Below are positions 42,866 through 52,390 of a stretch of 58,101 bases of DNA, piece by piece. Within the stretch, counting starts at the first letter, position 1; each line of letters starts with the position of its first letter. Below the pieces are notes generated by a model. The model worked only from the letters and a program-made list of their open reading frames with translations. It did no database searches and was not told the DNA's origin. The DNA is from CAZTAR01 sp043813895 (GTDB taxonomy: Bacteria > Planctomycetota > Phycisphaerae > UBA1845 > UTPLA1): NCBI GenBank assembly GCA_043813895.1, contig JBDRKQ010000160.1, forward strand, positions 1 to 58,101, in the 5' to 3' direction. Made by a program: the position numbers and the translations under genes.

Positions 42866-44890
42866 CTAGCCGACGCTGCACACAATCCACTCGTCCTTCA
42901 ACTTGTTCATGGTGTCGATTGCCTTCTTGTACTCCACGTAGTCCGAGGCCGGGATGATGTTGTGCTTCACGGTCAACTCGAACCGATACTTCAACACGCC
43001 GTCCTCCGGCGTAGCTTTGAAGCTCAACGTCGCCGAGCCCGAGTCCATCTCCTCCGGCTCGGGCACTTTCTCGACTTTCCACCCGGCAGGCAGCTTCAAC
43101 TCTCCCTCGAAGACAAGCAGTCGCGTCGCGCGAAGGCGCATCCCGAATTTCCGCTCCTTCGCCGACACGTCATAGGTCAGGTCCGACAGGATCCAAGACC
43201 CAAACGGCCGGGCCATCAGCGGCAATCGGAACATCCGCAGATCACCCTCGCCGGCAACGTAGTCCGCCGCCGACATCTGCACGTCGATCTGAGAATCACG
43301 GGAGTAATCCAGCGGGTCCGTATGCGCCAACTCCTCTAGAGCGGCGTTGGGCGCTACGGCCGCCGTCTCCTCGAACAACGGCCGTTGCTGGGGCACGGGC
43401 GTTCGCCCGACCGTTCGCCGGAAAGAAGTACCGGGTGAACCGGAAGCGTCGATCACGATCCGCGTCGAGAGCGTTCCGTCTTCACGAATCTCCCCGTCGC
43501 TGCGCGCGGTCAGTTTGCTGTACTCCGGCGGGAAGAACGGCGAGAGACACAGGGGCTGGCCCTCCGGTGTGCCGTAAACCAGACCTTGCAACGCCTCCCA
43601 ACTCGACCACGTCTCCCGACTGTGTGGAGACCAGGTGGGGTCCAGAATGCGGAACGTCCCGTCCTTCTTGCGCATCACGGTGATCGTGTGGTTGAATTGG
43701 TCCGCCGGAATCGCCTCCACGCGCGAGCCGGCCATCGTGAGGGAGGGGTACACCTCGTGCCCCAGCACGCGCAGCATCGTGATGAGCATCCCGGCAATGT
43801 CCTTGCAGACGCCGCCCTTGTCCCGGAACGTCTCGGTCCCTTTGTGCAGCGTGAAGCCCTCACACGGGCCGCGGCTCGTCCCGTAGTAACGGATGTTGTC
43901 CGCCACCCAGTGCAGGCACGCCACGATCTTTGCCTCGTCGTCTTCGAGGCCGGCCGTGATCTCCGCCACTTTCTCGCGGATCGCGTCGTCCGCCTCGAAC
44001 TGGCCCTCGTTCGCCGCGTGGAACCAACGCGACTTCATCTCCCAATCCGGCACCGTAGCCATCACAAGCTTCGTCACCACGTCGGAAGTCGCGATCATGT
44101 GCGGCTCCCGCTTGATCGGCTTCACGTCTTCCGCCTCCCACGTATACACGTGCGCGTCCTCCGTGAACCACAGGGATGATCGCAGGCTTCCGTTATAAAC
44201 CTCGAACTGCACAGGCTTGTCTTTCGGCATGTGGACGGAGTACCGACGCTTGAGCACCGGGAGGTCGCCCTGCCATTCCGTTGACTCGTACCAATGGCCC
44301 GGCATCGGCGGCACTAACGTCTCCTCGCCGTCCTTCCCACCGGCAGCCCCGCCGCCGGCCGCGCCTTCCGCATCTCGCAGATATGCGATGTTGAAGCCCG
44401 TCTTGCTTATGCGAATCTCGAGCGTGTCGCCGATCCGCAGGCGAGGCATCTGCAGCAGGTATTGCTGATTGCCCCAGTAGATCATGTGTTGCCTCGCCGG
44501 CTGCTGGATGATGGACGAGACCGGCACATCCTCGACCTGTCCGTCTTTGCGGTGGATGCGGATGGACTTGTACGTCACCCGATTCGTTGCCGGATCAAAT
44601 TCGTAGCGCAGCACGGAGTTCGCCCGGACGCCTGCGTCCGTCAGGAGCTTGATCACCTGGCAACTCTCCGTGGTCGCCAGGCCGCTGTCCTGAACGTACA
44701 CGTCCGCCTCGTCCAGCACGTACACGACCGAGGCCTCGTTGTACGCCTTGGCGTCCCCCGCGGCCGAGATCATCTCCTTGATCTCCTCCTCCTTTGCCGG
44801 GAGAGGAGGACCCGCCAATGCCTGCGCCACGCCCGCCCCGAGCAACACAAGCGCAACCACACTCGCTGTAAACACGGCCTTCCGAGTCAT
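42866..44890 (-). CDS. DUF3857 and transglutaminase-domain secreted protein
   Basis: A protein of 674 residues. A signal peptide (MTRKAVF..AQALA) is followed by DUF3857 (SIRIHRKDGQVEDVPVSSI). The transglutaminase core is complete: GGVCKDIAGMLITMLRVLG with the nucleophile Cys near residue 362, then QFNHTITV (His) and FRILDPTW (Asp). Such exported cysteine enzymes act on protein or peptide amides. ATG 44890 is preferred because AAGGGAA stands 8 bases upstream; ATG 44905 and 44917 are alternatives. It forms an operon with the degenerate paralogue downstream. Confidence 0.9.
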   Translation of the reverse strand: MTRKAVFTASVVALVLLGAGVAQALAGPPLPAKEEEIKEMISAAGDAKAYNEASVVYVLDEADVYVQDSGLATTESCQVIKLLTDAGVRANSVLRYEFDPATNRVTYKSIRIHRKDGQVEDVPVSSIIQQPARQHMIYWGNQQYLLQMPRLRIGDTLEIRISKTGFNIAYLRDAEGAAGGGAAGGKDGEETLVPPMPGHWYESTEWQGDLPVLKRRYSVHMPKDKPVQFEVYNGSLRSSLWFTEDAHVYTWEAEDVKPIKREPHMIATSDVVTKLVMATVPDWEMKSRWFHAANEGQFEADDAIREKVAEITAGLEDDEAKIVACLHWVADNIRYYGTSRGPCEGFTLHKGTETFRDKGGVCKDIAGMLITMLRVLGHEVYPSLTMAGSRVEAIPADQFNHTITVMRKKDGTFRILDPTWSPHSRETWSSWEALQGLVYGTPEGQPLCLSPFFPPEYSKLTARSDGEIREDGTLSTRIVIDASGSPGTSFRRTVGRTPVPQQRPLFEETAAVAPNAALEELAHTDPLDYSRDSQIDVQMSAADYVAGEGDLRMFRLPLMARPFGSWILSDLTYDVSAKERKFGMRLRATRLLVFEGELKLPAGWKVEKVPEPEEMDSGSATLSFKATPEDGVLKYRFELTVKHNIIPASDYVEYKKAIDTMNKLKDEWIVCSVG

Positions 44891-45263
44891 TCGATTTCCC
44901 TTCATTGACCTGACCATGGCATTCCGTTGTAGAGGACGGAGAATCACCACCCACGTCGACACACATCGCGCCCCCCTGCCCGCCTGGGTGGCAGATGATA
45001 ATGTAGCCGCAATCCCCCGCGATTTCCAGGGCGATGCCCTGGCGCTCCTGCAAACGGCCCAATGGCAGATTCGGCGGGGCTACGATCAGAGCCCGACCGT
45101 CAGGGAGGGGTCAGCGTCCATCGTGAAGGGCCGTCGCGGCGAGCGGTGACCGCTTGCTTACGCGCGCGGCTCTGATCACGGGTGCGGCTTTAGTCGTGAG
45201 CGATGACCGCCGACTTCCCGGCGTGCAGGGCACGCCTTGCACGCTCGACATGGGGAGGCATTC
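44891..45263. other. Intergenic region with family A palindrome
   Basis: 373 bp upstream of the transglutaminase gene and downstream of the SNF2-linked small gene. Apart from the family A element at 45084-45177 nothing is recognised. It should hold the promoter for the two transglutaminase-like genes. Confidence 0.45.
45084..45177. repeat. Palindromic element, family A
   Basis: It begins with GATCAGAGCCCGACCGTCAG and ends with GACCGCTTGCTTACGCG and CGCGGCTCTGATC. It has the same plan and near-identical right half as the ileS copy. Confidence 0.88.
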
Positions 45264-45542
45264 TCACGAGCCGGGCGTTGCGTCTCCCGCCAGCGACTCG
45301 CTCGCGCATTTGGCGACGTGTTCGTACACCGTCGCGAGGAAACCCAGCAGCGGAAAGCCGCTGCGTCGGAACGGCGGCGGGCCGAGGCGTTCGAGCGCGG
45401 TCTTGCACGGATCGTCCTGCATCCCCGCCAACTCATCCAAGCTGCTGGACGCCGCGTAGAACACTGCCGGATCGCTCGGCAGGTCATCCGGTGGACCGAG
45501 CAGCGGCGGTGTTCGGGCCGGCGCGTTGTCTTCATTTGCCAT
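45264..45542 (-). CDS. Small protein of unknown function after the SNF2 gene
   Basis: A protein of 92 residues: a Pro-rich first third (PARTPPLLGPPDDLP), then a helical part (CKTALERLGPPPF, FLATVYEHVAKCASE). No family is recognised. Its ATG at 45542 lies one base after the TGA of the SNF2 gene, so the two are cotranscribed and perhaps act together. The tight spacing is the main reason to accept it. Confidence 0.68.
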   Translation of the reverse strand: MANEDNAPARTPPLLGPPDDLPSDPAVFYAASSSLDELAGMQDDPCKTALERLGPPPFRRSGFPLLGFLATVYEHVAKCASESLAGDATPGS

Positions 45543-45543
45543 C

Positions 45544-48500
45544 TCAGGTCTCCGCCACCGCATCCGGTGATAGCATGAGGTAGTCTCGCAATTCGCGGGT
45601 CGACAAGGATGTCAGCCACTCGTCACCGCTGCCCATGATGCGATCCGCCACCGCGGACTTCTCCGCGAGCACCTCGTCGATCCGATCCTCGATCGTGCCG
45701 ATGCACACGAACTTGTGAACCTGAACACGCCGCGTCTGCCCGATCCGGTGGGCACGGTCCGTCGCCTGGTCCTCCACCGCCGGGTTCCACCACCGATCAA
45801 AGTGGAACACGTGGTTGGCCCGCGTCAGATTCAGCCCGAATCCGCCAGTCTTCAGTGACATCAGGAAGATGCGGGTTGGAGAGTCGCAATCCTGAAAGCG
45901 ATCGACCAATTGCCTGCGTTTCCTCGCGGGCGTGCCGCCGTGCATGAGCAGAATCTCCGTTCGCAGGCGACGTGTCAGAAATCGCTCGAGCAGCTCACTC
46001 ATTTTGCGATACTGGGTGAAAACCAGTGCCGCGTCGCCTTCTTCGAGCACCTCCTCGAGCATCTCGACAAGCCGTTCGCACTTGCCGCTCCGCCCGTCGA
46101 GGGGCCCGCCGCGAGGCAGCAGGTGTTCCGGGTGGTTGCACGTCTGCTTGAGCTTGGTCAACGTGGCCAGGATCAAGCCCCGCCGCCGAATGCCCGTCGC
46201 TGCGTCCACCTCGTTCAGCATGTCCTTGACCAACCGCTCGTAGTGCGCCGCTTGCTCCGGCGTCAGGTTGCAGTAGACCCGCATCTCCATTTTTTCGGGC
46301 AGATCGCACTCGACGTCCGGGTCGGACTTCAGCCGCCGCAAGAGGAACGGCCGGATCATCCTGCGGAGTTGCTCGGCCCGATCGTGATCCCCGCTCTTCT
46401 CGATCGGAATGGCGAACCGCGTTCGGAAGGCCGCAGCAGTGCCCAGCAGTCCCGGATTCAGCATCTCCATGATTGACCAGAGTTCGGACAGGTGGTTTTC
46501 GATGGGGGTACCGGTGAGGGCGACGCGATGCGCGCCCGGGAGGCTCCGAATGGCCAGCGTCTGGTTCGCGCTGGGGTTCTTGATCTTCTGGGCCTCGTCG
46601 AGCGTCAGGCGATACCAGTCCACGCCTTGGAGGTCCTGAAGATCCCGCTGTGCCAGACCGTACGACGTAAGCACGATGTCGTGCCGGGAGGCGGCTTGTA
46701 CGAAGGCATCTCCTGAAAGGCGGTCCGGACCGTGATGCACCAGCGTACGCAGCGACGGGGCGAATCGCTGGACCTCGCGTTCCCAGTTGCCGACCACCGA
46801 CATGGGGGCAAAGAGTAAGGTCGGGCCTGGCTTTCGCCCTTCGCGCCGCTCGTGCAGCAACAGAGCAATGAGTTCAATCGTCTTGCCGAGGCCCATGTCG
46901 TCCGCCAGGCAGGCGCCGATGCCGACCCGATCGAGAAACGCAAGCCATGCAAGCCCCCGACGCTGGTAGGGGCGAAGTGTTCCGACGAAATCGGTGGGCT
47001 GGTCGATCTGCTCGAACTCGACCGTCTGGACGTCGCGAAGTAGGCGTTCGATCCAGTCCGCGCCGCTGAGTCCCAGGATCGGCAGGCCTGTGTCCAACTC
47101 CTCGGCACCGCTTGCCAGCCGGATGGCGGTCGCGAGCGTTATCTTGCCGCGGGGCTGGGTCCGCAGGAATGTTAGCGCCCGTTCGGCAGCTTCCTGGTCG
47201 ATGTCGACCCAGTCGCCGTGGTGCTTTATCAGGGGCACGTTCTGGGCCGTGAGCCGTTCGAATTCATCGAGTGACAGCTTCTCGTCACCCACGGCGACGC
47301 GCCAGTCGAAGTCCAGCAGGGCGCTGAGCCCGAACGTCCCGATGGAGGGTGCGTCGGCCGCATCCGGGGCGAATTCCGACGGCTCGACGAAGAGCTGCAC
47401 GCCCAGTCTTCGGTCGGTCCGTTCGGCCCACTCCGGCAGGGCGACCTCAAAGCCCTGCGCCATGAGCAGGGGGGCCCGGTGTCGAAGGAAGGTATGTGCT
47501 TCCCCGGTCGTCAATGCCACGTCTGTTGGCGCGCCGGTCCGCGCCGCCCGCTTCAATTCAACGAATACCTCTGATGCCCGGGCCAGCTCTGCCTGAACGT
47601 GTGCCCGGCGGCTCACCAGCAGCAGCCCGAGGATTGTCCCGGCATCCGGAGGTTCCGACCAGATGGTGCGAATGTCGGACACCTCTCCGCTTTCCTCGCA
47701 GCACAGCTCGATGCCCACGTGCCACTTCGCAGCCGTGGTCGTCTGGTCGTCCGCCGGCTCGATCAGCCTGAAGCGCAACTTTGGCAATGGACCGACGATC
47801 TCTTCGTTGAGCCGGCCAATCCAGGCCCGAATCTGGCTCGCGATCGATTCGTCATCATCCTGAAGTCCGTCGACGGTCCGGCTCTCACCGATCAAACCGG
47901 ACAGCCACCGAAGTTCCCATCGTGATTCTCGTGCGGCGCGGTCGTGGATCTGTCGGAAGAACGGATCGTGCGACAGGTCGCGACGGATGACAGCGTCCGC
48001 GGTTAGCGTCAGGAAGCTGTCCACGAGGCGCGTCGGCCGTGATTGCTCCGGATCGGCGGAGACGGCGGCCCGACAAACGGGGGGCATGGCGGCGGCGTAT
48101 CGCTCAAGACGCGACAAGCGGTCTCGGTCGCAAAGAAACAACCGCCACCGGGCTTGAAGTGTGCCCTCGTTTCCTCCTTCCAGGTCTGGCGCAAACTGCT
48201 GTCGGGCCAAGAGCAGGAGAACCAGTCTCGCCAACTGAGCCCAGAATCGGAGCGAGTCGCTGTGGTTGGGCGGCCGGGACGCGGACAGATCAACGAGCAG
48301 GTCGACGGCATCGGCCGCAGGAAACGCCAGAGTCGGAATCATGACCGTGCGGAAAGCGCTGCGTCGATCGGTCTGCCCTTCCGGTACTGCGGTCGCCGCG
48401 TGTGTTTCACTCTCGCCGCTAGGTCGCCAAAGTCGGATCGACGATTCCTCCGCAGTCAGCGTTAGCAGCGTGTCGCGAGAAAGCTCACCCAGCATCGCGT

Positions 48501-48600
48501 GAAGTTCGTCGTGCTGAAGCACTTCCGGCACGGAGGCGGTCGCGCGGTCTCCCCACAAATGAAACCGAGATCGCCACCAAGTGCCTTGAAGGACCGCCAT
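45544..48600 (-). CDS. SNF2-family DEAD/DEAH helicase
   Basis: A protein of 1018 residues. The N-terminal half (about 1-430) carries the helicase-associated domain of bacterial SNF2 proteins and opens with MAVLQGTW and FHLWGD, their usual first strands. The ATPase follows: Walker A DDMGLGKT near residue 567, DEAQ near 668, then motif V-VI ending QATDRAHRIGQTRRV near 952. It is a DNA-stimulated translocase; the target is unknown. ATG 48600 is chosen. The frame runs on to 48708, but that part only translates the palindrome at 48664-48700. The downstream partner gene is at 45264. Confidence 0.93.
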   Translation of the reverse strand: MAVLQGTWWRSRFHLWGDRATASVPEVLQHDELHAMLGELSRDTLLTLTAEESSIRLWRPSGESETHAATAVPEGQTDRRSAFRTVMIPTLAFPAADAVDLLVDLSASRPPNHSDSLRFWAQLARLVLLLLARQQFAPDLEGGNEGTLQARWRLFLCDRDRLSRLERYAAAMPPVCRAAVSADPEQSRPTRLVDSFLTLTADAVIRRDLSHDPFFRQIHDRAARESRWELRWLSGLIGESRTVDGLQDDDESIASQIRAWIGRLNEEIVGPLPKLRFRLIEPADDQTTTAAKWHVGIELCCEESGEVSDIRTIWSEPPDAGTILGLLLVSRRAHVQAELARASEVFVELKRAARTGAPTDVALTTGEAHTFLRHRAPLLMAQGFEVALPEWAERTDRRLGVQLFVEPSEFAPDAADAPSIGTFGLSALLDFDWRVAVGDEKLSLDEFERLTAQNVPLIKHHGDWVDIDQEAAERALTFLRTQPRGKITLATAIRLASGAEELDTGLPILGLSGADWIERLLRDVQTVEFEQIDQPTDFVGTLRPYQRRGLAWLAFLDRVGIGACLADDMGLGKTIELIALLLHERREGRKPGPTLLFAPMSVVGNWEREVQRFAPSLRTLVHHGPDRLSGDAFVQAASRHDIVLTSYGLAQRDLQDLQGVDWYRLTLDEAQKIKNPSANQTLAIRSLPGAHRVALTGTPIENHLSELWSIMEMLNPGLLGTAAAFRTRFAIPIEKSGDHDRAEQLRRMIRPFLLRRLKSDPDVECDLPEKMEMRVYCNLTPEQAAHYERLVKDMLNEVDAATGIRRRGLILATLTKLKQTCNHPEHLLPRGGPLDGRSGKCERLVEMLEEVLEEGDAALVFTQYRKMSELLERFLTRRLRTEILLMHGGTPARKRRQLVDRFQDCDSPTRIFLMSLKTGGFGLNLTRANHVFHFDRWWNPAVEDQATDRAHRIGQTRRVQVHKFVCIGTIEDRIDEVLAEKSAVADRIMGSGDEWLTSLSTRELRDYLMLSPDAVAET

Positions 48601-48663
48601 CTGAGGTATCCAGTCTCCGACGTTTGAACGCCACCTAAGCGGAATGGACAAGAGCTTCAACAG

Positions 48664-48700
48664 TGTGGGCGCCCCTGGCGGCTTGTCCGCCAGCGCCCAC
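48664..48700. repeat. Family C2 hairpin
   Basis: GTGGGCG...CGCCCAC flanks CTGGCGG-CTTGT-CCGCCAG. The CTTG(N) loop is shared with the elements at 35141-35242 and 56620-56681. It lies upstream of the SNF2 gene. Confidence 0.8.
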
Positions 48701-48758
48701 TCGCGCAAATCGCCAGCCTACAACAGCGATGCGCGTCTGCCAAGAGGCCATGACCTGC

Positions 48759-48853
48759 GATCAGAGCCGCGCGCGCAAGCAAGCAGCCAGCACGCGAAGG
48801 CGACGGCCCGCGCGACAACCGCCAATCCCTACCTGGCGGTCGGAGCTCTGATC
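48759..48853. repeat. Palindromic element, family A (inverted)
   Basis: GATCAGAGCCGCG opens the element and AGCTCTGATC closes it. The complement of its left half (GCTTGCTTGCGCGCG) matches the right half of the other copies, so it lies in the opposite orientation. It sits between the SNF2 and transporter genes. Confidence 0.85.
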
Positions 48854-48896
48854 ACGCCGTCGCTCCAGCCCTGGACGCATGGATGCGGTGCGCGCC

Positions 48897-49709
48897 CTAA
48901 GGTCGTGCGGTATGTCCTTGTCTTCCCCCATGCTCTTGCAGAGGATCGATCCGCAGGTAGCCCGACAGGAACTTGACACCGATGTAGAACGGGACCGTGT
49001 CGACGACCGCGGCGATAAGCTTGAACACATAGCCGGACGCGATAAACATGAACAGTTGGGGCCAGATCGACTCGGCCTCTTTCACGGGCAAGGCGTGGGC
49101 GTAGAAATGCGTAATGCAGATGACTGCGACGGTGTCGACAACTTGGCTGACCAGTGTCGACCCGTTGTTGCGCAGCCACAGATGTCGGCCTTTTGTCAGC
49201 CGCTTCCAGAAGTGGAAGAGCTGCACGTCGCAAAGCTGTGCCGCCAGATAGGCGATCATCGAGGCGCTCACGGCCCCGAATGCCAACGTCTTGATCTCGA
49301 AGAACACCGGCAACCGTCCCGCAGCGTCTCGAATGACCTCTCCCGATGCAAGGTCCACCGGCAGGTGCGGCGGCAGGACACCGCCCAGCCATAGAATGAA
49401 GATGACCCAGAGATTCAACAGAAACCCCACGAAAACGACGAAGTTCGCGCGGCGCCGGCCGTAGAGTTCGCTGATGAAATCCGTGCATAGAAACGTGATC
49501 GGGTATGGCAGTACGCCTACCGCCACGATGAACGGGATCTTCGTGCCCCCGATCGTGAACGACATGTCGATGAATCGTGTGATGCCGAGGATATTCAGCA
49601 TCGCGAGGGTGCCGAGGAACAGCCCCGCGAGGATCAGGAATACGCGCTGCCTGCGCTCTTCGATCTTCGGATCAACGTGTCCGTGAGGCGTTGCGTCGGG
49701 CATGGGCAT
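48897..49709 (-). CDS. Queuosine precursor transporter (YhhQ/VUT family)
   Basis: A protein of 270 residues with six to seven hydrophobic helices. Family features: FLILAGLFLGTLAMLNILG, LPYPITFLCTDFISELYGRRRA, ASMIAYLAAQLCDVQLFHFWKR and NNGSTLVSQVVDTV. YhhQ-type carriers bring queuine precursors (preQ0/preQ1) into the cell for tRNA modification. No other queuosine gene lies in the window. The ATG at 49709 gives an 18-residue charged N-terminus before the first helix. Confidence 0.93.
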   Translation of the reverse strand: MPMPDATPHGHVDPKIEERRQRVFLILAGLFLGTLAMLNILGITRFIDMSFTIGGTKIPFIVAVGVLPYPITFLCTDFISELYGRRRANFVVFVGFLLNLWVIFILWLGGVLPPHLPVDLASGEVIRDAAGRLPVFFEIKTLAFGAVSASMIAYLAAQLCDVQLFHFWKRLTKGRHLWLRNNGSTLVSQVVDTVAVICITHFYAHALPVKEAESIWPQLFMFIASGYVFKLIAAVVDTVPFYIGVKFLSGYLRIDPLQEHGGRQGHTARP

Positions 49710-49832
49710 GAAGCCTAGCTACGCCGCTGTAAGCCGTCAACGACCGTGTGTTGCCTGTTAGTGCATGTTCGCCTTACAATGTTGCTTCGCTTGCGGAACA
49801 ACAGCAGTCGGTTGAACACTCTGAGGGATGAG

Positions 49833-50633
49833 ATGGAGGATTTGCGGCCATACAGTCTCGGGGAAAAAAGAGCGATCGTATGCGGCGCGTCGCAGGGAAT
49901 CGGCCGGGCCTGCGCCGAGCGATTCGCCCGCCTCGGCGCCGAGGTCACGCTTGTCGCCAGAAGTGAGAGCGCGCTGCAACAGGCGTGCGACGATCTGCCC
50001 GCGGACATGGGTCAACGGCACCGATACATCCCCGCGGACTTCAGAGACCACCAGGCGCTGGAGTCGAAGATTACACAACATCTCGCTCAGACCGGGCCCG
50101 TGCAGATTCTGCTGAACAACACCGGCGGGCCGCCGCACGGACCGATCGTGGACGTGAAGCCGGAGGCGTTTCTCGAAGCCGCCACGATGCACGTGCTGTG
50201 CAACCAGGTGCTCGTGCAGGCAGTCCTGCCCGGCATGAAGCAAGCCGGCTACGGCCGAATCATCAATATCATTTCGATCTCGGTCAAAGAGCCGATCAAG
50301 GGTCTGGGTGTCTCGAACACGACGCGCTGGGCGGTCGCCGCGTGGGCGAAGACGATGGCGGGCGAGCTGGGACCCTTCGGCATTACCGTGAACAACGTCT
50401 TGCCCGGCTACACCGCCACCTCGCGACTCGACGAACTCGCGAAGAGTATCGCCGCTACCAGTGGGATTACTGAGGAACAGGTCAGGGAGAATTGGGTTTC
50501 GCAGGTGCCGCTCGGGCGGCTCGCTGGTCCGGACGAGATTGCCGCCGCGGCCGCATTCCTCGCGTCGCCTGCTGCGAGCTACGTCAATGGTATCAATCTT
50601 CCCGTCGACGGCGGTCGCTCCGGCTCGCTCTGA
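49833..50633 (+). CDS. SDR family oxidoreductase with atypical active site
   Basis: A protein of 266 residues. The NAD(P)-binding motif is CGASQGIGRA near residue 15, followed by NNTGGPPHGP and the C-terminal NLPVDGG. The SDR triad is unusual: aligned on IINIISISVKEP and TTRWAVAAWAKTMAGELG, the YxxxK pair reads S and R. The same S/R pattern is known in a FabG-like subgroup (SVKxP...SNxxR), so it may reduce no keto group in the classic way. The ATG at 49833 follows GAGGG. It diverges from the transporter gene. Confidence 0.87.
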   Translation: MEDLRPYSLGEKRAIVCGASQGIGRACAERFARLGAEVTLVARSESALQQACDDLPADMGQRHRYIPADFRDHQALESKITQHLAQTGPVQILLNNTGGPPHGPIVDVKPEAFLEAATMHVLCNQVLVQAVLPGMKQAGYGRIINIISISVKEPIKGLGVSNTTRWAVAAWAKTMAGELGPFGITVNNVLPGYTATSRLDELAKSIAATSGITEEQVRENWVSQVPLGRLAGPDEIAAAAAFLASPAASYVNGINLPVDGGRSGSL

Positions 50634-50681
50634 TCACCCATCCAGGCCCAATAGGAAGGAATGATCTCCCAGGCAGCGCCT

Positions 50682-51320
50682 CTACCTTCGTGCTGGCGGC
50701 GGCTCGGCTTTTCTCAGGATTGCCCGGACGGGGCTCGCGTCGAAGCCGACGAGCTTGAGCGGCAGCGCGATCAATTCGTACACGCCCTCCGGCACGCTAT
50801 CGAGGGCCAATCCCTCCAGCACCGCCATGTCATGTTCCAGCACGGCACGATGAACCGGCATATCCTTGGAATTGAACAGGTCAATGCTCGGCGTGTCGAT
50901 CCCGACAAGCTTGACGCCCCGCTCGTGCAGCCAGGCGATGAGCCGGGGCGAGAGTGCCGCGAAATCGTCGTTAAACTCAGTCGGATCAGTAGACGTTCCC
51001 GTGGCGAACAGGACGCGTTGTGCGATCACGGGCGTCTTCACGGCCTCCGGCGAGATATCCTCGCGACAGGCCGCATCGATGCGGATCACCTGGCATCTGC
51101 CGATGAAACGCTCGACGTCCACCTCGTCGATCGAAAGGGCGTTTGGCCCGCAGTGGCTCGGGGCATCCGCATGGGCGCCGAGGTGGACGGTCGCGTGCAA
51201 TACCGATGCCGTGGAGGCGTCACCGGCTTCGGCGTCTTTGAGAACCTCTCGCGACGGCGGAACGTCGCCCGGCCAGACCTTCATTGTTTCCGTGATGGGG
51301 GGTGTTATGTCATACAGCAT
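50682..51320 (-). CDS. Cyclase/arylformamidase family hydrolase (KynB-like)
   Basis: A protein of 212 residues. It has the metal-binding motif HLGAHADAPSH near residue 46, YDITPPITETMKVWPGD at the start, and VKLVGIDTPSID plus HRAVLEHDMAVLEGL later. The family includes KynB, which hydrolyses N-formylkynurenine, and related cyclases. No other tryptophan-degradation gene is near, so the substrate is open. The ATG at 51320 starts right at the conserved N-terminus. Confidence 0.9.
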   Translation of the reverse strand: MLYDITPPITETMKVWPGDVPPSREVLKDAEAGDASTASVLHATVHLGAHADAPSHCGPNALSIDEVDVERFIGRCQVIRIDAACREDISPEAVKTPVIAQRVLFATGTSTDPTEFNDDFAALSPRLIAWLHERGVKLVGIDTPSIDLFNSKDMPVHRAVLEHDMAVLEGLALDSVPEGVYELIALPLKLVGFDASPVRAILRKAEPPPARR

Positions 51321-51396
51321 TATGTCTGCACTCGCGGTTCAGATCAGTGAATCGGTCAAACCCCCTACTATAACCCGGAGCTTCGCCACGCGTCAA

Positions 51397-51894
51397 TCAG
51401 CCGAACTTGGGACCGAGCCCGAGGTGCTTGCGAACGACGGTCAACTGCCCGGCATGGAGCATCTCGTGGCACGCAAGGGTACTCATGAGCGCCGCGCGGT
51501 ACGCGGAGAAAGCGCCCAGCTTCTCCGGCAACGGGGTGAGGAGTTCCTTTTCGCTTTGCGAGCCGAACCACTCGATGACCCCCGCGCGGACATCCTTAAA
51601 GTACGCCTGCAGTTCGGACAACGGTGGGTAATCGGTGATATCCGGCTTCGGCGTCGAGCCCATGAAGAAGAGTTCCTTCCATGCCGGCCGCCCGGCCGCC
51701 GGCGGTTGGGCAAGCTCGGTGAGGAAGAACTCGTCGGTCACCGCAATGTGCCCCATGATCCAGAGGGCATGGTTCGTCCCTTCGAGGGGCTGATGACAGT
51801 ATTGGTCCTCGGGGATGTCTTCCAGCAAGCCTTCCGTTGCCATGCGGGCAAATCCGAGTGCGTTCCTGCCTGTTTCGAATAGCTTGTTGTCCAC
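51397..51894 (-). CDS. DinB superfamily protein
   Basis: A protein of 165 residues, a four-helix bundle. Metal-ligand His are in NHALWIMGHIAVTD and in TLACHEMLHAGQL (HxxxH near residue 145). DinB-fold proteins include thiol transferases and damage-inducible proteins; no specific role is evident. GTG 51894 is chosen because AGGAG stands 8 bases upstream. A longer frame to 51975 has no similarity. Confidence 0.88.
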   Translation of the reverse strand: MDNKLFETGRNALGFARMATEGLLEDIPEDQYCHQPLEGTNHALWIMGHIAVTDEFFLTELAQPPAAGRPAWKELFFMGSTPKPDITDYPPLSELQAYFKDVRAGVIEWFGSQSEKELLTPLPEKLGAFSAYRAALMSTLACHEMLHAGQLTVVRKHLGLGPKFG

Positions 51895-52390
51895 GGTTTG
51901 TCTCCTCTTATAGAACGCCTGCCCCGCGGATACTCCTCTTGGCCGAGTGACAAAAGCCCATGGTACCGCGGCCAAGGGATTCCAGCGATTCGCTTGCCTG
52001 CGGCCGGAACGTCGCCGACTAGCAATCTACGCGAATGCACACCCGGCAGAGGTTCTGCTAACCCATTCGGATATAATGAGTTACTGTGATGTCTGTGTGT
52101 TGGGACCGACACAGGTGAAGAGCAAACCGACCGCATTCCACCTCGGCGGCGGGGGGCCGACGCTGCCGGCTCTACGCCCGTTGCAGGGGGGGGCGCCGCG
52201 CGGGTCGAAGCCCGCGGCACTTCTGTCTGAGAACGATCTAGCGCCGTCATGCTGGAAGCCGACGTCGCGGTTCCCGGCAGCCAGATCGACCTTGTCGGGT
52301 TAGGCGGACTGGAGACTGGCGGCCCTTGGCCGAGAATGGTGTACAATTGAATACTGAACGGGAGGCGTCCCGCCGAAGGAGATCCTGACG
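51895..52390. other. Intergenic region between divergent genes
   Basis: 496 bp between the divergent dinB-like and TlpA-like genes. It holds a family D-like palindrome at 52196-52217 (CCGCGCGGG..CCCGCGG) and runs of G near 52150-52195. Promoters for both directions are expected; no gene was found. Confidence 0.45.
52196..52217. repeat. Palindromic element, family D (inverted, partial)
   Basis: CCGCGCGGG-TCGAAG-CCCGCGG corresponds, inverted, to the left arm of the element at 3295-3379. The bases just right of it (ACTTCTGTCTGAGAACGATC) are the complement of those before the 3295 copy, allowing for mismatches. Confidence 0.6.
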
